A DNA stretch of 64,000 nt from Cudoniella acicularis (lineage: Eukaryota; Ascomycota; Leotiomycetes; Helotiales; Helotiaceae), in assembly GCA_013054445.1 (NCBI GenBank), contig JAAMPI010000101.1, positions 1-64,000 of the forward strand, written 5' to 3'. A model generated the notes under the pieces. The model saw only the letters and a program-made list of their open reading frames with translations. It was not told where the DNA came from and ran no database searches. Below, piece by piece: positions 1 through 13,200 of the stretch. Each line of letters begins with the position of its first letter. Position 1 is the first letter of the stretch. Position numbers and translations under genes: made by a program.

Positions 1-1912
1 TCGATGGGGTTTTTAAGGAGGTTGATTACACGGAAATAGTGAAGATGTGAAAGTACGGGGTTGAAAGGCGCGTAGATTCTGGCAGAATTAAAATTTGAGA
101 GTGGGTTCAGGGAGACTATTTATCTTTCATGGCCGTGAAATAGTTGTGGCAATCACGGCAATGTGTTATATGAAAGTATTACTATTTTGGGCGTGCACAC
201 CGAGATGTTTCTGATAGCTGAAATCGCGGTGTAGCTGCATTCATTCGAGGCTATTCCAAAAAGAGAAAAATGTGTACACAAGATAAGCAATTCTTCCAAT
301 CGGTCATTACTCACACGAGCCACAATTTTCCAGGGTTTACGAATCCAATTGCTTGGCAAGGAAAAAACAACATGTAGTCGGCTTTCCATGCAGGCCCTAA
401 AAACCTAGCAATGGGAACTTCTTATGGCAGGATAACTGAGAAAATTTAGAAATCCTTGGTTCGACTCAATTTTTGACAAGAGGAATAAATACTCCCTCTA
501 AAAGCCAAACAGTAGATACAAAGAAAATTGGCATTTATTGTAGCAAACATAACATGCGGAATCATATTCCCACATGTTCACTTGCTAAAAGGGGTGGATG
601 GTCTTTCCTTGCAGGCCCACAAGATCAGGACAAGGGCTTCCAGACTCTGATTAGCAGCCTCATTGGAGAATCTTACAACCCATCGATGCAGAAAATGTTG
701 GAAGGGCTTTCAACATTGCCTCTAAACAAAAGCAACTAGTAAATCACAAAAAACAGTACCCGAAACCCGTCATGCAGGTAAGCTTATCTCAGGGTATCAT
801 TTGCACACCCACTACGTAAGTACTTCCAAAGCGCTTAGCGAATGCATGATCATGTTGGAAGTATACGCACGTGCAACTCAGGGATACTCGTCGTATAACG
901 ACGATAACGAAGGATTTTCCGGCGGACTTCCCCAAATCGCTGTAATACATGCGGCAGGATTTATGTTGGCACAGAAAAATAGAATAAAAGGATAACGAAT
1001 GCGGTCAGCTTACTAAAGTTTATGAATAGAAAGGAAGACTTCTGATTCGATTGATTTTTGAGTATTTAAAACAAAGTGTATGTGGTGTTTGCGTGCGGTA
1101 CGGTGCAGCAAGCAGCAAGCCCTGGTAAGGTTATGACAATGCCTACGAGGTCTTAACTATGAACAATGGTCAGCATTCTGGAGTCCGGAATTTTCTGCTT
1201 GTAAATCAATCGTGATTTCTGTTCCGACGGGGAGAAAGGGGGAGGGAACAACGTAGTCAGCATGGCTGGAGAAAGGTTGAATATCGTCACTTGACTTGGA
1301 TATGTAGATGATGCCGAAATTCTACAAGCATCAGACGTAAGTACAACAAGATGCACGTGCCGGTTTGCAATGCGCAAAGCATCAATTTGAAGGAGGAAGA
1401 GATTTGCATATGTTCGAACGATAGATTGCACCTTCCTACTGCATATTGAATTTTGGAAGCCGGCCCACTCACAACCTGTCCAAGCCCAAAGCCCCACATC
1501 CCTTGCACTGATAACTGAAAGAGAGGAGCCTCAAGTATTTATCCTTAAACATTTATCCAAGAACCGACATGTGCCGGTGTATCGGTACTTGAGGAAGCGC
1601 GTCTCGCTCGATCCTGTCGTTCCAAATTTCCTAAAACGTTGGTGTAGATCGCTGTCAAAAAAATGCCCGGACGCCCCTAAATTGATAGCGCGCATTACAA
1701 CGCCTTCAATCCACTAACCCGAAATAAAGCATATAGCAAAGTGCAGGTCGTGCATCCATCCTACCCGCAATATGGGATCTCCTGGTCTCCCATATGAGAT
1801 AAAAAGCTTCATCGAAAAGTCATGGTTCGATCGCATATATCGAATAATCGTCGTTGTAAAATGGGATTGACCGTGTCGATCAATATCGGAATGTACCCTG
1901 TCCACCTTCCTT
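1..1912. other. no confident gene; short open frames only
   Basis: I see no gene I can support here. Two consecutive plus-strand open stretches (about 473-739 and 801-995) have a mildly protein-like composition; the second contains the run FSGGLPQIAVIHAAGF. They lack convincing ATG starts, and I could not join them with a clear intron. A minus-strand frame near 1153-1508 has no recognisable motif. They could be remains of a gene or chance open frames. Confidence 0.3.
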
Positions 1913-2740
1913 CTAAGATTCATCAATTAGATCAGTTCGAGATCCCTTTTGTGCATCAGAATCCGAATGCAATCGGCGAAGTTGGCATTTGACGGTAGGT
2001 TTGGGTGCGATCAGTCCTTCGCCATTGTGTTTCCTGAGAATATCTAGTGGAAGTTTCTCGACATCAAAACCTATAATCTCTTCAGTACTGTTGTCCGTTA
2101 TTACTTTGGGAGGTCTTACTATGGAAGGCCCGTTGCCGACTTGTTGTGTATATCTCCAACGCTACAAATAATATGATTGTGAGGCCAACGGCCACGGCGA
2201 ATATATCGGACATGTCCACTAATCCACAGTGAGTTATGAATATCGTCAAAGTGTCGACTCTTCGACGCTTAATACATGATAGAAAGTACTGTGGGAATCT
2301 GCCAGGCACTGAAACGCTTCATAAGAGATACCAAGCAAACGGAAACATGTTGTGGGAGATGCAGCGATATTTGAACTAGTCCTTAACGAAAACAGCTGAC
2401 AACTAACAGCATGGGCTTTAGTCGCGCGTTGTGAAACAGCCGTAAGCCTCGGGCAATTGAGCGAGCAAATGAATAGTATTATCAATCAACGTCAAGAGTG
2501 CAACAGTTGTTACAATTAGACCACCCATGGAAATACAGTAGAAGGGTCGGTAGCTGAATCCCGCATGACTCGTGCGGGCCATGGAAAAATAAGCTTCAAA
2601 AATGAGTGTGGCTCACTTGACAGAAGAACCTGATCGATAATAGCGCGAGTACTATTTTGTAGCTGGTATGCGCTTTGATCGTATGCCCGACATCTAGGTA
2701 TACGGTGAGGACCGATAGGAGGTCCGGCAATCAATTGCTC
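1913..2740 (-). CDS. probable multi-exon integral membrane protein, exon structure unresolved
   Basis: I do not recognise the family. On the minus strand three coding-like pieces follow each other in different frames. The first (about 2820-2590) has a hydrophobic run CSVLLLLVIQSIFGIQ followed by NPLEQLIAGPPIGPHRIPRC and ends near ...IIDQVLLSS. The second (about 2576-2418) has a transmembrane-like run GGLIVTTVALLTLIDNTIHL followed by LLAQLPEAYGCF. The third (2161-1913) starts right after an acceptor-like TTTGTAG. It encodes a polar 82-residue tail containing IIGFDVEKLPLDILRKH and ending SRTDLIDES before TAG. Between pieces two and three, another frame holds MSDIFAVAVGLTIILFVALE, a further membrane helix. 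I could not find splice sites that join all pieces in frame, so this is either a gene with several introns or a decayed copy. Coordinates are approximate. Confidence 0.35.
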
Positions 2741-2899
2741 GAGGGGATTTGAAATTTGTATGCCAAAGATGCTTTGGATGACGAGGAGAAGCAGAACTGA
2801 GCAAGATTTCCAGATGTTTCAAGTGTTTGATATCATGATATATGTGCATGATGCTTTGTGTTGAATTGGCAACTACCGACGCCTTGCTAGGGTTTCTTG

Positions 2900-3999
2900 C
2901 AGATATATGCACGGAGGGCATGGAGGGCCGCGAAGATCACAAAGGTCCCCTGGTCCTCGCGTAACCTCTGTCAACCCTTACTCACAAGTGACCAATCTGG
3001 ATGTGTATTGCAGACGACACTGTGTCGCCACCGAGGCAGACTTAGCCAGTCGAAAAGATGGAGAATGAGTTGCCTGTGTGGACGATTGGATCTGCTTTCA
3101 CTCGATTTGGGCGACTGCATAAGAAAGGTATGCGTTCTCTGGAGCCTGAGGGTGGGATGTTCCGAACTTCCGTCTAGCTGCGAGATACGAGCTTCGAGCT
3201 TCACGAAGTACTGTACAGTAGAAGGAGATAGGCGGGCTGGAGGCCGAGAAGGAGGCCGAGAGGGAGGCCTCGCTTGTCGTCGTTGTGTTCGGGGCTGGCT
3301 CCGTAGCGGGCTGAGATGGGGGGAAGGCCGATCTGGACAGGAGGATAGTCTGGAGTCTGGATACCTAAAAGTAGTCTGGATGAGAACGACTTCGGGAGGT
3401 CGTCAGTTTTGGCTCGTATTTCACGTGATCTGATTTACCCCGCCTCAGCAAACTTCAGCAAACTTCAGTAAATAGGGCAGCCAATTAGATGTAGCTAGAT
3501 GCAACTAGTTCCATTGGTGTTCTAAAGGCTCGCAAGGCCATCGAGCACAAGCACGTCGGGTGTTCTCGGCCCCAGCCCGGAACCCAAATTCAAGGCACAC
3601 AGGCACGTTCCTGAAAATCTCGCGAGATTTACAAACGTGGGATTTCACAAGCACAAAACCCGCTTGAACCACCATCAGGCCCACAAAATGTCTCTCCTTA
3701 ATCCAATACCGTCCCAGAATGTCACTCTACACGCGCGGCAAGATAAGGGTGAAATACGCGCGAGCCTCGGCATCGCGCCTGTCTTCAACTTCGCTCGGTA
3801 CCTAGGTATCTTTTTTTCACAGTCGCTAATCATATTGTCATAGACTACCTCGAGACCACCTCCTGGCTTTTTCCTTTCTTTCTTTTCGCATAGATCATAG
3901 ATTCCTTGTTTTCTAGACTATTTTCCGACTTTTTTACTACGTTATAGACCTTTGTTTTCATATTTCGCGTCGAATATAAAATAGACTAGTACCCACAGG
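2900..3999. other. intergenic, upstream of the heme peroxidase gene
   Basis: No gene supported. A plus-strand open frame at 2897-3433 contains a low-complexity GGREGG-type repeat from the sequence gaggccgagaaggaggccgag around 3241-3268 and looks non-coding. A short direct repeat (cagcaaacttcag twice) lies near 3447-3468. The stretch before 4000 is pyrimidine-rich and ends in a plausible 5' leader. Confidence 0.4.
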
Positions 4000-5041
4000 A
4001 TGAGCACGAAAGGTGATATTGAGGCAGTTCGAAAGGATATCGCCAACCTGCTCCATCAGCCTGAATATGATGATGGTAGTGCTGGCCCGGTTCTTGTGCG
4101 ACTTGCGTGGTTAGTCCTTGCTATATATTGCCAAAAGGGCTTGTATCGCCGATCTCTCGTACTAACATGCTGCAGGCACTCAGCTGGGACTTACGATGCT
4201 GAGACCGACACGGGAGGATCTAATGGAGCAGGCATGCGATATGAAGCCGAAGGAGGTGATCCTGCCAATGCGGGCCTACAGCATGCGCGCGTGTTCCTCG
4301 AACCCGTTAAAGCCAAGCACCTATGGATCACCTATTCCGACCTCTGGACACTTGCGGGTGTTGTAGCGATCGAGGAGATGGGTGGACCAAAGATTCCGTG
4401 GCAGCCAGGCCGTACTGATTATGTCGACGACTCGAAACTTCCACCTAGAGGACGACTACCCGATGCTGCAAAGGGATCGGACCATTTGCGGTGGGTATTT
4501 TATCGAATGGGGTTCAATGACCAAGAAATTGTAGCGCTGTCGGGTGCACACAACCTAGGCCGCTGTCACAGCGATCGATCTGGCTTTGAAGGGGCGTGGG
4601 TCAACAGCCCTACCCGGTTCTCCAATCAGTATTTCCGCCTCTTGCTGTCGCTGCAATGGAAAAAAAAAGCAGTTGAGGAATGGAATGGAGCAATTTGTCA
4701 ACTATGACGAGGATACCGAGACAGAGCTTATGATGTTGCCCACCGACATCGCCCTCACGCAAGACAAGGACTTTCGGCAATATGTCGAGCTCTATGCGAG
4801 AGACAAGGATCGATTCTTCGAGGATTTCTCCAAAGTTTTCGCAAAATTGATGGAACTGGGCCTTGTGAGAGACGGCCATGGATATGTTGCCAATTCTGAT
4901 AACCAAAAAGGAGGTTATCTCTCTGCCCCGAAAAAGAAATCGACTCCAGGAAATCCCGCGAAAAGCACGGATGATAGGGTGAAGCCCAGTGAGGGGTGTC
5001 CTTTGCAGCAGGAAAATAAGGCTTTCAGGGCGCGCCTGTAA
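4000..5041 (+). CDS. cytochrome c peroxidase-like heme peroxidase, with one-base frame break
   Basis: Class I heme peroxidase of the fungal Ccp/Ccp2 type, which reduces hydrogen peroxide using a heme cofactor. Exon 1 is 4000-4109. The intron is 4110-4175 (GT-AG, branch-like ACTAAC near 4161). Exon 2 runs to TAA at 5041. Across the splice the protein reads VLVRLAWHSAGTYD, giving the distal Arg-Trp-His set. [11 protein letters not shown] carries the proximal His, and [12 protein letters not shown] near the end is typical of this family. There is no mitochondrial presequence, so the cytosolic-type paralogue is more likely. The reading frame breaks in a run of nine A at 4660-4668: with eight A the frame continues into [17 protein letters not shown] as in relatives, giving about 324 residues, the usual family length. 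As written, translation stops at 4707, after the proximal His but without the C-terminal part. A homopolymer sequencing error or a recent null allele are both possible. Confidence 0.85.
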
Positions 5042-5414
5042 TGATGGAGTGATTTGATGGGAAGTGATAGAGTAATGTGACAAGAAGTGTATTGTACGCG
5101 TTTAGATGCCCATAGACATAGAACTAGAGATAGAGATAGATGCTTGATTTGCGATAGATTATAGACTTGTATGAAGAGAATTAGCTTGAAAAGACCCCCG
5201 ATGATCCAATTCACTCAGCGGACTTAAATGAAATGAATACCCGAGTAGGTAATTTTTACTTGGAATCGAGGAAGGTGCGACTTACTTCCTGCCCACCTAA
5301 ACCTCGCCAAAAATTCGAAATGCGGCTTTCATCTGAACAGTATTCCTCACCCGCCCGACCTAACGAGCCTTTCTCCATTCTTAAAAATCTCTCAGACTGT
5401 TTTATTCCACGAGA

Positions 5415-6395
5415 ATGCGTCTCTTTTCGCGCAAGGCCAAAGTGAAGGTTGTTAAAGTGCCTGAACCAGCTCCCCCAAGTCAACAGCAGATTCGCGCAGC
5501 CAGTCTACCGACATACCCCGAGAATCTGTCCATCTCACGCAAATCCTCCAGCAGTAACGAGAAGGACACCACTCAGCATACTTCGTGCCAAATAACAGAG
5601 AGGTTGCGGAAGATCTTGGACGAATATGCACCGAAGGAAAACAATGAATCAGATGTCCCGCCTCCTCAAGTTCAAAAGCCAATGACAAGGGATGTAACAA
5701 TGGAAAATGTTGTTCATGCCACCGTGAGACTTCATGGGCATCAATGGAGGTTTAGAATTAGAAACGTGAAATCGAGGAAATGTATGTATCGACCCGAATC
5801 CCGCCTAATAGAAACAAAATAAAAAGAAACAGGAAAATCTGATTGGACACAGTGTGCATGGCAGAAGGATTCAAGAAGATGGATGAAGAGCTCCAGAATC
5901 ATGGTATGGATCATCCTTCCTTAACACTATTGGCAGCTGATAAAGTCCACAGCGAAAGCCAGACGAAAATTTGAGAACTGGCTCACCTGTACACTGCAAT
6001 TGGAATTCGAACCTAACAGTTGTTCGACAAATACCTTAGGTCGCTCGCCTGCAATTCTTGTACCACTGATGGGCCATGGCTATACACAAAATATTAGGAT
6101 CGCGCATCCAAGCCTCTTGAGTTACTGTCGAAATGGGCCGGTCAACCTGACCTTCCGAATCATGCTAGCAGCCTTTGGCGGAAGTGCATTCATTGTCCTA
6201 GTGGCAATTACTATCCTAAATTCGAAGACGAACGCTGCTTTGGTCACGACAGGTGTGTTCACGCTGGCGGTTGCTTGGGCTCTGGCGTGCACCTTGAGAA
6301 ATGAGCGTCCCCAAGATATTGTGCTTGCAGTTGCAGCCTACGCTGCTTGTTTGGTAGTGTTTGTTGGAGACGGAACAAGTGCTTACAAAAATTGA
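5415..6395 (+). CDS. DUF6594-like membrane protein
   Basis: Function unknown. Three exons join in frame: 5415-5781, 5853-5903 and 5953-6395 (introns 71 and 49 bp, both GT-AG), giving 286 residues. The first third is polar and low in complexity. A middle helical part (KKMDEELQNH...ARRKFENWL) follows. The C terminus has two to three membrane helices, LAAFGGSAFIVLVAITIL, a second TTGVFTLAVAWALACTL, and IVLAVAAYAACLVVFVGDG. The last motif, AAYAA.LVVFVG, is the characteristic end of fungal DUF6594 proteins. The usual DUF6594 N-terminal motifs are not evident, so this may be a divergent or N-terminally different member. The start ATG at 5415 is the first in frame after a leader-like stretch. The middle exon is short, so its boundaries are the weakest part of the model. 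Confidence 0.6.
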
Positions 6396-7891
6396 GAGAC
6401 TATGCGCAACTCAGCTTGCAACGAGATGTCGCCTCTTTGCTGACAGGTTCCAGTGAGGCTGGTTGGCTCAGGTACAAACTTCTGGAATCTGGATTGTCAT
6501 TTGACTCAAAAGCATTGGTCTAGAGTCTTCAACGATCACTTGCCCGGATTGTACAGCTGATGGGAAGGAAAGGGGGTCAGCAGCTCTGAACACTTGTGAC
6601 AGAATCGCAGAGACACAATTAAATTATCCTAACCAAGCGAAAAAGCAAACGTGGGTACTATGATACTCCGTAAACAGGGGTGACTACACGTGACCATAAA
6701 TGGCTCCTTATTTCACCAGTCCCACCCAGCCAGGTAACGTCTCATCAGCCTCATGCAGGTCGGAGACGGTATTTTCCCCTGATTCATTGGTTGCGCAATA
6801 TTGGCGAATCACGCATCTCGCAGGCGAACGTGGCAATCTGAATCGTAGATGCTACGTTCCCCACTCACGACAACAAATCTGCGTGTTTTCCAACCTTGCC
6901 TCAGCAATTCGAGCAAATGCAGAACCGAGGATGGCCAATTTACCTCAAAAGCGCATAGCGTAGGCATATACCTAATCTACGGCCATCCAAGTGAAGCCAG
7001 GTGCCGCTATCGTGAATTATGCCTATGCTCCTGGTTTGATATCAAGCCGTCTCTCCTGCTAGGTGACGAAAGTGGGCTGCGCTGTAATCTGGAACATTGT
7101 CTAGCGCCGGCGAGGTTATTAATAAGTTACCAAAACAGACCATGACGGAGCCAGCCATTGCCATAGCCAGAGCCGTGCGTAACTGACACTTTGCAAAAGC
7201 CCAAAGGGAGAACTCGGCGCATGTCCAACAGAGGAGTGACAGGAGTGACAGGAGTCTTGCTGGCCTTTTGCGGGATATATGCACCCAAGGGAAGCCACTT
7301 CATATATCTCCCGTGTTTGACTTCAAGCACTCTGCACAAGCTTTCTTCTGGACTCGGCTACCCAGTCCGCCAAGGCTCAAGGACCCAAGGTTAACGACGA
7401 TAGACCTCCTCCGGCGAATGTTTCTGGACGTTTAATTTGCTACCACGCCGCAGACTCCCTAGGGACTGCCTGGACTGCCTGGACTGCCTGGACTTCCTCT
7501 CTTTGACGACGGCGCGCGTGCGGGCAGGATTCTAATAAACTCCTTTTTAGATTGCTTGACTGCTTCACTACTTCGCTGCTTCAAGTCTTTGTCCTGCTTG
7601 GCGGCATGTGTAGTGTTGCAACAATAGTTCCACGAGAACTCGCTGCCTGTTCCCCTCTGATAACTTTCCAAGCCCGAGCTTATCCTCAATCCTCACCCAC
7701 TCAATCCCTATGTGGCTGGCTGCCCGCGCCAATCATCTCGTCCCTCCTGTTCCCACGCCGACGTTGGTTGCATCGTATCCCGCATCCCGCATCCTCCTGT
7801 GCCCGGCCTCAGCATTGCAGTCAGATATCTCGGAGTCTGAGCAGTGAGCAGCGGCCCTCCATCACGTCGCCGCTGGCCTCTCTCCCCCGCC
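6396..7891. other. intergenic with short 9-10 bp tandem repeats
   Basis: No gene supported. Two small tandem repeats lie in the region upstream of the kinase: gagtgacag-type repeats near 7230-7255 and a ggactgcct repeat (about four copies) near 7466-7495. The 200 bp before the kinase start are C-rich, as in many fungal leaders. Confidence 0.4.
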
Positions 7892-10222
7892 ATGTCCAAC
7901 ACCGAGCCCCAAACCCCCAAACCTCGACGACACCTTCCCAGCAAAAGTCACGATGCCTCCAGCTCTAGCGGCGCTTCGCAAGCTGATGCGTCATCGCAGT
8001 GGAGGCGTGGAAGCTCTGCCATGCTGAACACGCAGAGTGTGCGAGAGAACGCAGACATCGCCGTTTCCTCTCCAGCCGACGACAATTCAAGCTCAAGCTT
8101 CGCAGCCACTTTCCAATCGAAGACGATAGCGCCTTCCCCCCCTCCGAATCGCGCCGCAGCTCCCACCAGCAATTTGAACCTCGTTCCTCTTGATACACAA
8201 TCTCGCCTTGTCTCTATAGATTCCCCTTCGCAGCACGCAAGCCCTCTCAGCGCAGGCCTCCGCATTAAAACCGATATAATACCAAACTATACTATCACTG
8301 CAGCCAGCGCGCACAACACCGCATCTAGTCCAAACGATTCCTCAAAAGCCTCCACGAATTCTGCGAATATACCTATAAAACCTATACAGCGAACACCCAG
8401 CATCAAAAATATACTTGCAAGCAGTATCGGTAGTACCTCAGGCCTCGGCTCTACGCCCAACTCTGCCTTATCCTCTCCTATGCTGAATGCTATGGCTGAT
8501 GTTACTCCTCTACCTTCACCATTAATGACCGGAGATTCCCCCGGGCCTTGGAGGAAACTCGGATCTCGGCCGGCTTCACGAGACGTCATGCTGCCTCTAA
8601 ATTCCAACTCTGCGCTGGTTACGGCCAATGGAGAGTCAATTTCTTCAGCCGTAGCAAACCAGTCGAAGCGACGTGCGTACCAGGAACTCGTCACGGCATC
8701 TGGAGAAGCTGGACTTGCCAGTACCCAAATTAATAAAGAAAAGAATGCTGAAGGACACACCAGAAATAGGAGCGTCAGCGAATATATACCAGAAACTATG
8801 CAAATTCCTAAAAGCCGACATATTACAGTCTCTAGCTCTCACGCACCAATTCTTGACACCACTACGGATTCTCCCATTCCACTGGATAGTCACATGCGAA
8901 GAGAACCGCATCTGGCTGTGAAAAGAGGCCTCGCACCCATAGCTAGACCTCCAACCCCGCCATCTAGCCGAACTGGAGGTGAGAGTAGTGATAGTGACTC
9001 GTCTTTGTCAAGTCATTTACCTCGAAGCCATAAAAAAGCTCGTTATGAATATTTCGAAGCTAGTTTAAGAGGAGATTCAAAACGCAGAAGATGGAGGGCT
9101 TTGAAGTTGTTAGGCCAGGGTACCTTCAGCAGAGTGATGCTCGCGACGAGTCAATTACCGGAAGTAGAGGATAGGATAGACGAGAACCGTGTGTTTGGAC
9201 AACCTATGGAGGGCATCCTTAACCCTGTTTCCGAAACCAAAATCGACCGCAAGAAATTGGTAGCAGTGAAAGTCTGTGAACACGGCCCAAAAGGTGGTGC
9301 TTCTGAAGAACGTGTTGAAATGTCCCTTAAACGAGAGCTTGAAATCATGAAATCGATATCTCATCCATCGCTTGTACATCTCAAAGCATGGAACATCGAG
9401 GAGACGCGCGCAATCCTGATTCTCAGTTATTGTCCAGGAGGCGACCTTTTTGAAGTTGCAAGCTTGCATCGGGACCTCCTTATTCCGTCTTTGCTGAGGA
9501 GAATGTTTGCCGAGTTAGTAGGGGCTGTTCAGTATTTACATGATAGGCACATCGTGCATAGAGATATCAAGCTCGAGAGTGAGTCCTTTCTGATTATCGA
9601 ATCACGCAAACACAACTTAACAATATGATCAGATGTCCTCGTTAATCTCCCGCAACATGAACTCTCAAGACAGGTCGATTGGGCCACATATCCATACTCA
9701 GTCGTAACACTCACCGATCTTGGTCTCTCGCGTCGGGTTGCCGATGACGAAAAGCTCACTACTCGTTGTGGTTCCGATGATTACGCCGCTCCCGAAGTCA
9801 TCATGGGTCAGCCCTACGACGGCCGTGCGACAGATGCTTGGTCCCTTGGCGTATTACTGTATGCACTATTAGAAAGCAGGTTACCATTTGATCCGAATCC
9901 AGGGATGCCTGAAGGCCATAAGCAGCGCAGCCGAACAAGTCATCGTATTGCACGTGTGGAATGGAGATGGATTGAGTATGCGGGAGAAGAAGGAGATCAT
10001 GAAGGAGATCCACAAAAATTTAAAGACAGGGATTTGTTGGGTGCAATGACAGTCACTGAAAATCTCTTGAAGAGGGCGAGGAGTAGGTGGACAATGGAGA
10101 AAGTTGCGCAGGAAGAATGGGTCCAGCATGGAATTCAGGTCGAAGGTGGCATCAAATTTCGCGAGGAAGATAACCCAGAAGAAGTGGTTCCTTATGACGG
10201 AGGCATTCAAAGCCCATTATAG
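7892..10222 (+). CDS. serine/threonine protein kinase with long disordered N terminus
   Basis: Predicted protein kinase of 758 residues. Exon 1 is 7892-9578, the intron 9579-9632 (54 bp, GTGAGT...CAG) and exon 2 9633-10222. The start chosen is the ATG of MSNTEPQTPKPRR. An ATG-less open frame upstream is probably leader. About the first 390 residues are Ser/Thr/Pro-rich and likely disordered and phosphorylated. The kinase domain follows: glycine loop LGQGTFSRVML, VAVKV lysine, HRDIKLENVLVNL catalytic loop completed by the splice, then activation segment with CGSDDYAAPEVIMG and DAWSLGVLLYALL. The metal-binding DFG is DLG here (TLTDLGLSRR), as in a number of CAMK-like and Aurora-like kinases, so activity is still likely. 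The closest named groups may be fungal Prr1/CAMK-like kinases, but I cannot assign a name. Confidence 0.85.
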
Positions 10223-13200
10223 CACCCACCCCCCTTCACTCCGATCATTTGAGCTTTTTTTTTTATCGAGGATTCAGCCAGCCGAAAATCGACTTTTTCA
10301 ACTATCAGCTTCTGAGGTGGCCTTTTTTTTTGTCTCGATTTTAAACAATTATTTTTGCAGCGTTTCGGTATTGCCACTGATAACATCATTCCGCGAATGA
10401 TGATTAACTTCACTCACGCACGCACTCACACCTACACATTTGGCTTCTCCTTTTTTTCTGACGAGCGAGGCTCTGGATGGATAGGTATTACGATACCTGA
10501 TACCATTTGGGAATAGCATGGAATGCTGGACGGACCGGGCGTTTGTGCGAGCGTTCTTTTTGGGAACTTCTTCATGTGCAAGCGGGCTTGGTTTTTCGAG
10601 CGAAAGAAAGAAAACAAAAGATAGATGGATGGATTACATCCAGTGGAAGGAAAATCTTCTTTTATATTTGTGTATGAGAAAATTGGAGGTAAAAAGATCG
10701 TGTGGTTATATATTTGTATTTATATCAGGATGGATTGATGGATAGCCCCTTAGAGAAATTAGCTTGGATGAGGGTTGGGTATTGTATATACCGGGGCATG
10801 GAAGATGGAGCAGGAGAGATTTTAGATAGAGAGGCGTAGCAGGTTGCGTGAGCAGCGATGAATTGAGGTGTGAGTTGAAGTCCGTTGGGACCATTTTCAT
10901 GCTAGTGCGTGATATCGTGGGTGAGTGCCAAGAATGATACTAGGTTGCCCACTGTCCGTGTTCTTGTCTGATGTCTTGATTTTCCATATTTTCTGTTTTT
11001 GTCACGGTGACGGGGAAGGCTCGAGTGTGCATCAGAATGGACAAATAGAGTTATTTATCCATGAATCAACTCCAGGAAACTGGAGTGCTTGTTATTTCGT
11101 TCCGAACCCTCATATTGTCACAGGTCTTTGTTGCCGTTCGTGAGTGGAGCTAATCTGCCTTGTCGAAAAAGATGTCATGGATCACTATGGTAATGCGAGC
11201 GACGGAGTGCGTGAAGAGAGCAAGTGTAAAGTTAATGCTACCACTCGAAATGAATAAATGGTGTTTGCCCTATGTGTAAAGGTATCTCAAGAAACCGTCC
11301 AGCTCCTCCACGGGAAAGGATTCCATAGACTATTGTATGGATGCTGAAATCGTGTTTCTCCGAGCTGTGGAAGCAAATGCTTATCAAACAACTTGGTATT
11401 TTCATCATCTTCATTCCTCATGGTTGAGGGCAGGCAGTTTTTACTTTATACCTCGTTACGATTCAGCTATATCTCAGAAGTCCCACGTGGCAACGAGCAT
11501 GATATTGAAGTAATCTCATTGGCAATAGTTTCAAGCTGTAACACCGAGTCCTGCAGCACTGTATTTAGCTGATCACTTTCCCACTATTAGAAGGGCAAGG
11601 AAATTACTGCTCTTCACAATATCTTGCTTCAACACATCACAATGACCACCCGAGACATTTTCCGAAGATAACAAAGCTATCAAGTAGTGATTTAACCATA
11701 AATAACGGCTAGATATGAAACATATCTCAACTGCTTGAAATTGTTTGACAATGTGTTCAAGTACTAATAGCATACTTTGCGAATTGCTTCTCTAAGACTA
11801 ATCGAAGTCTCTTCCCACATGGGGTTGCCTATTGATAATGTAGGCTTTTGTGAAGGTTTGATCATGATAACAGATCTCCTCGGCTTATGGATCGACCATG
11901 ATGCTGTACAGCCTCGTGTATTCTTTCAGCATAAATGCGAACCATACTAGGAATTCGCCTCGTCTCGTAACGCCTGCCGCATGAAGTCACACGCATAATT
12001 GACTAAGCCCATTTCTATAATATCACGCAAGAGACGTCAACACACCCTTACACCGCAACATCATCACCATCGGCGATCATTCGCAGCGGAAGAAAGCGCC
12101 CCAGGCCCGTGCCGGCGCATTAACCACCCCACCGGTACTCAACTTCTGTCCCGCGGAAAGCGCAACAAAGTGATTGGCACAACAGTTGACCCAAAAACCA
12201 GACTGTCGGGGCTATGGCTTGTGGTTTGCTCGCTGTTCCGCCCGGTTTCTATGGGAAAGATAGACGTTTCCAATTCAGACATGAATACATTAGGCAAGCG
12301 CTCTCTTCTGCGCCTCTAAATAATAACCACCCGATAGGCCCAGGAACGTACCCGTAAGCCAACTGCGGTTCGGTTTCAGGCGCTAGACCTTCGGGTTTCT
12401 CTATCAAACGGTGGCCCATTGCATCCACCGTCGACATCCAGCCCTGTTGAAAGCTAAGCAGTATGAAGGAATCGGGGCCTCGTCTCCTATTGAATGCTCG
12501 TCGAAATCGTCATCTTTTCACTTTTATCGACCATGCTCATGGTCCAAACTGCGAGATATTCAGGTGGCAGAACAGTCAACCATATATCATCTCATTGACG
12601 AATATTTCTGCGAGCTTTCGCGAGCACGGAATCTAACAAACCCAAAATTTGAAACCAGGTTTCCCCTCTTTTCCGCATTCAAGACCCACAAAACGAGCCT
12701 ACGAACCAAAACGGCGGATGAAAAGACTTGATATTTACTCCGCCCTAACCCAGCAGGGAAAAAAAGCACGAAGTCCCGAGAATCAAACCGAATAGGGCTC
12801 CTCATCCGCTGCATCTCGCTGAATCCTCTCTTGCCATCAAACCCAAGAGCCACAGTGCTGGGAAAACAAACCTGCAGTTCCGCAGACACTGATTCGCAGA
12901 CACTAATTCGCAGAATCATAACCCACGAACCAGAATGTCGGTTCGGGCTATCACCTTAAACCGCTGCGCCCCCTTTCTTTTCTACGATAGGATGGTATGA
13001 TTATGCAAAGAAGCGGAACTGGAGAAGAAGGCCCGGGCCCTCATTTCCACTTCTGCAAGTTAAAGAGGCGGCTGCATTTCAACAGCAACAGCTCGCCAAC
13101 CGAATTGTCGGGTTTGGGCTTACGCCCCGTTTGTATGAAGAATTTACCTCTACGTCAGTTAAACCCACCCATAGACCAGAGTGCTGGTATTGGAAAAGTG

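Noticed and set aside
2897..3433. 178-residue open frame on the plus strand
   Set aside because: Low-complexity GGREGG repeats, many Cys/Arg/Trp from frame shadow, and coding-like sequence on the other strand nearby.
8093..8760. minus-strand open frames inside the kinase gene
   Set aside because: They are reverse-frame shadows of the Ser/Pro-rich N terminus of the kinase.
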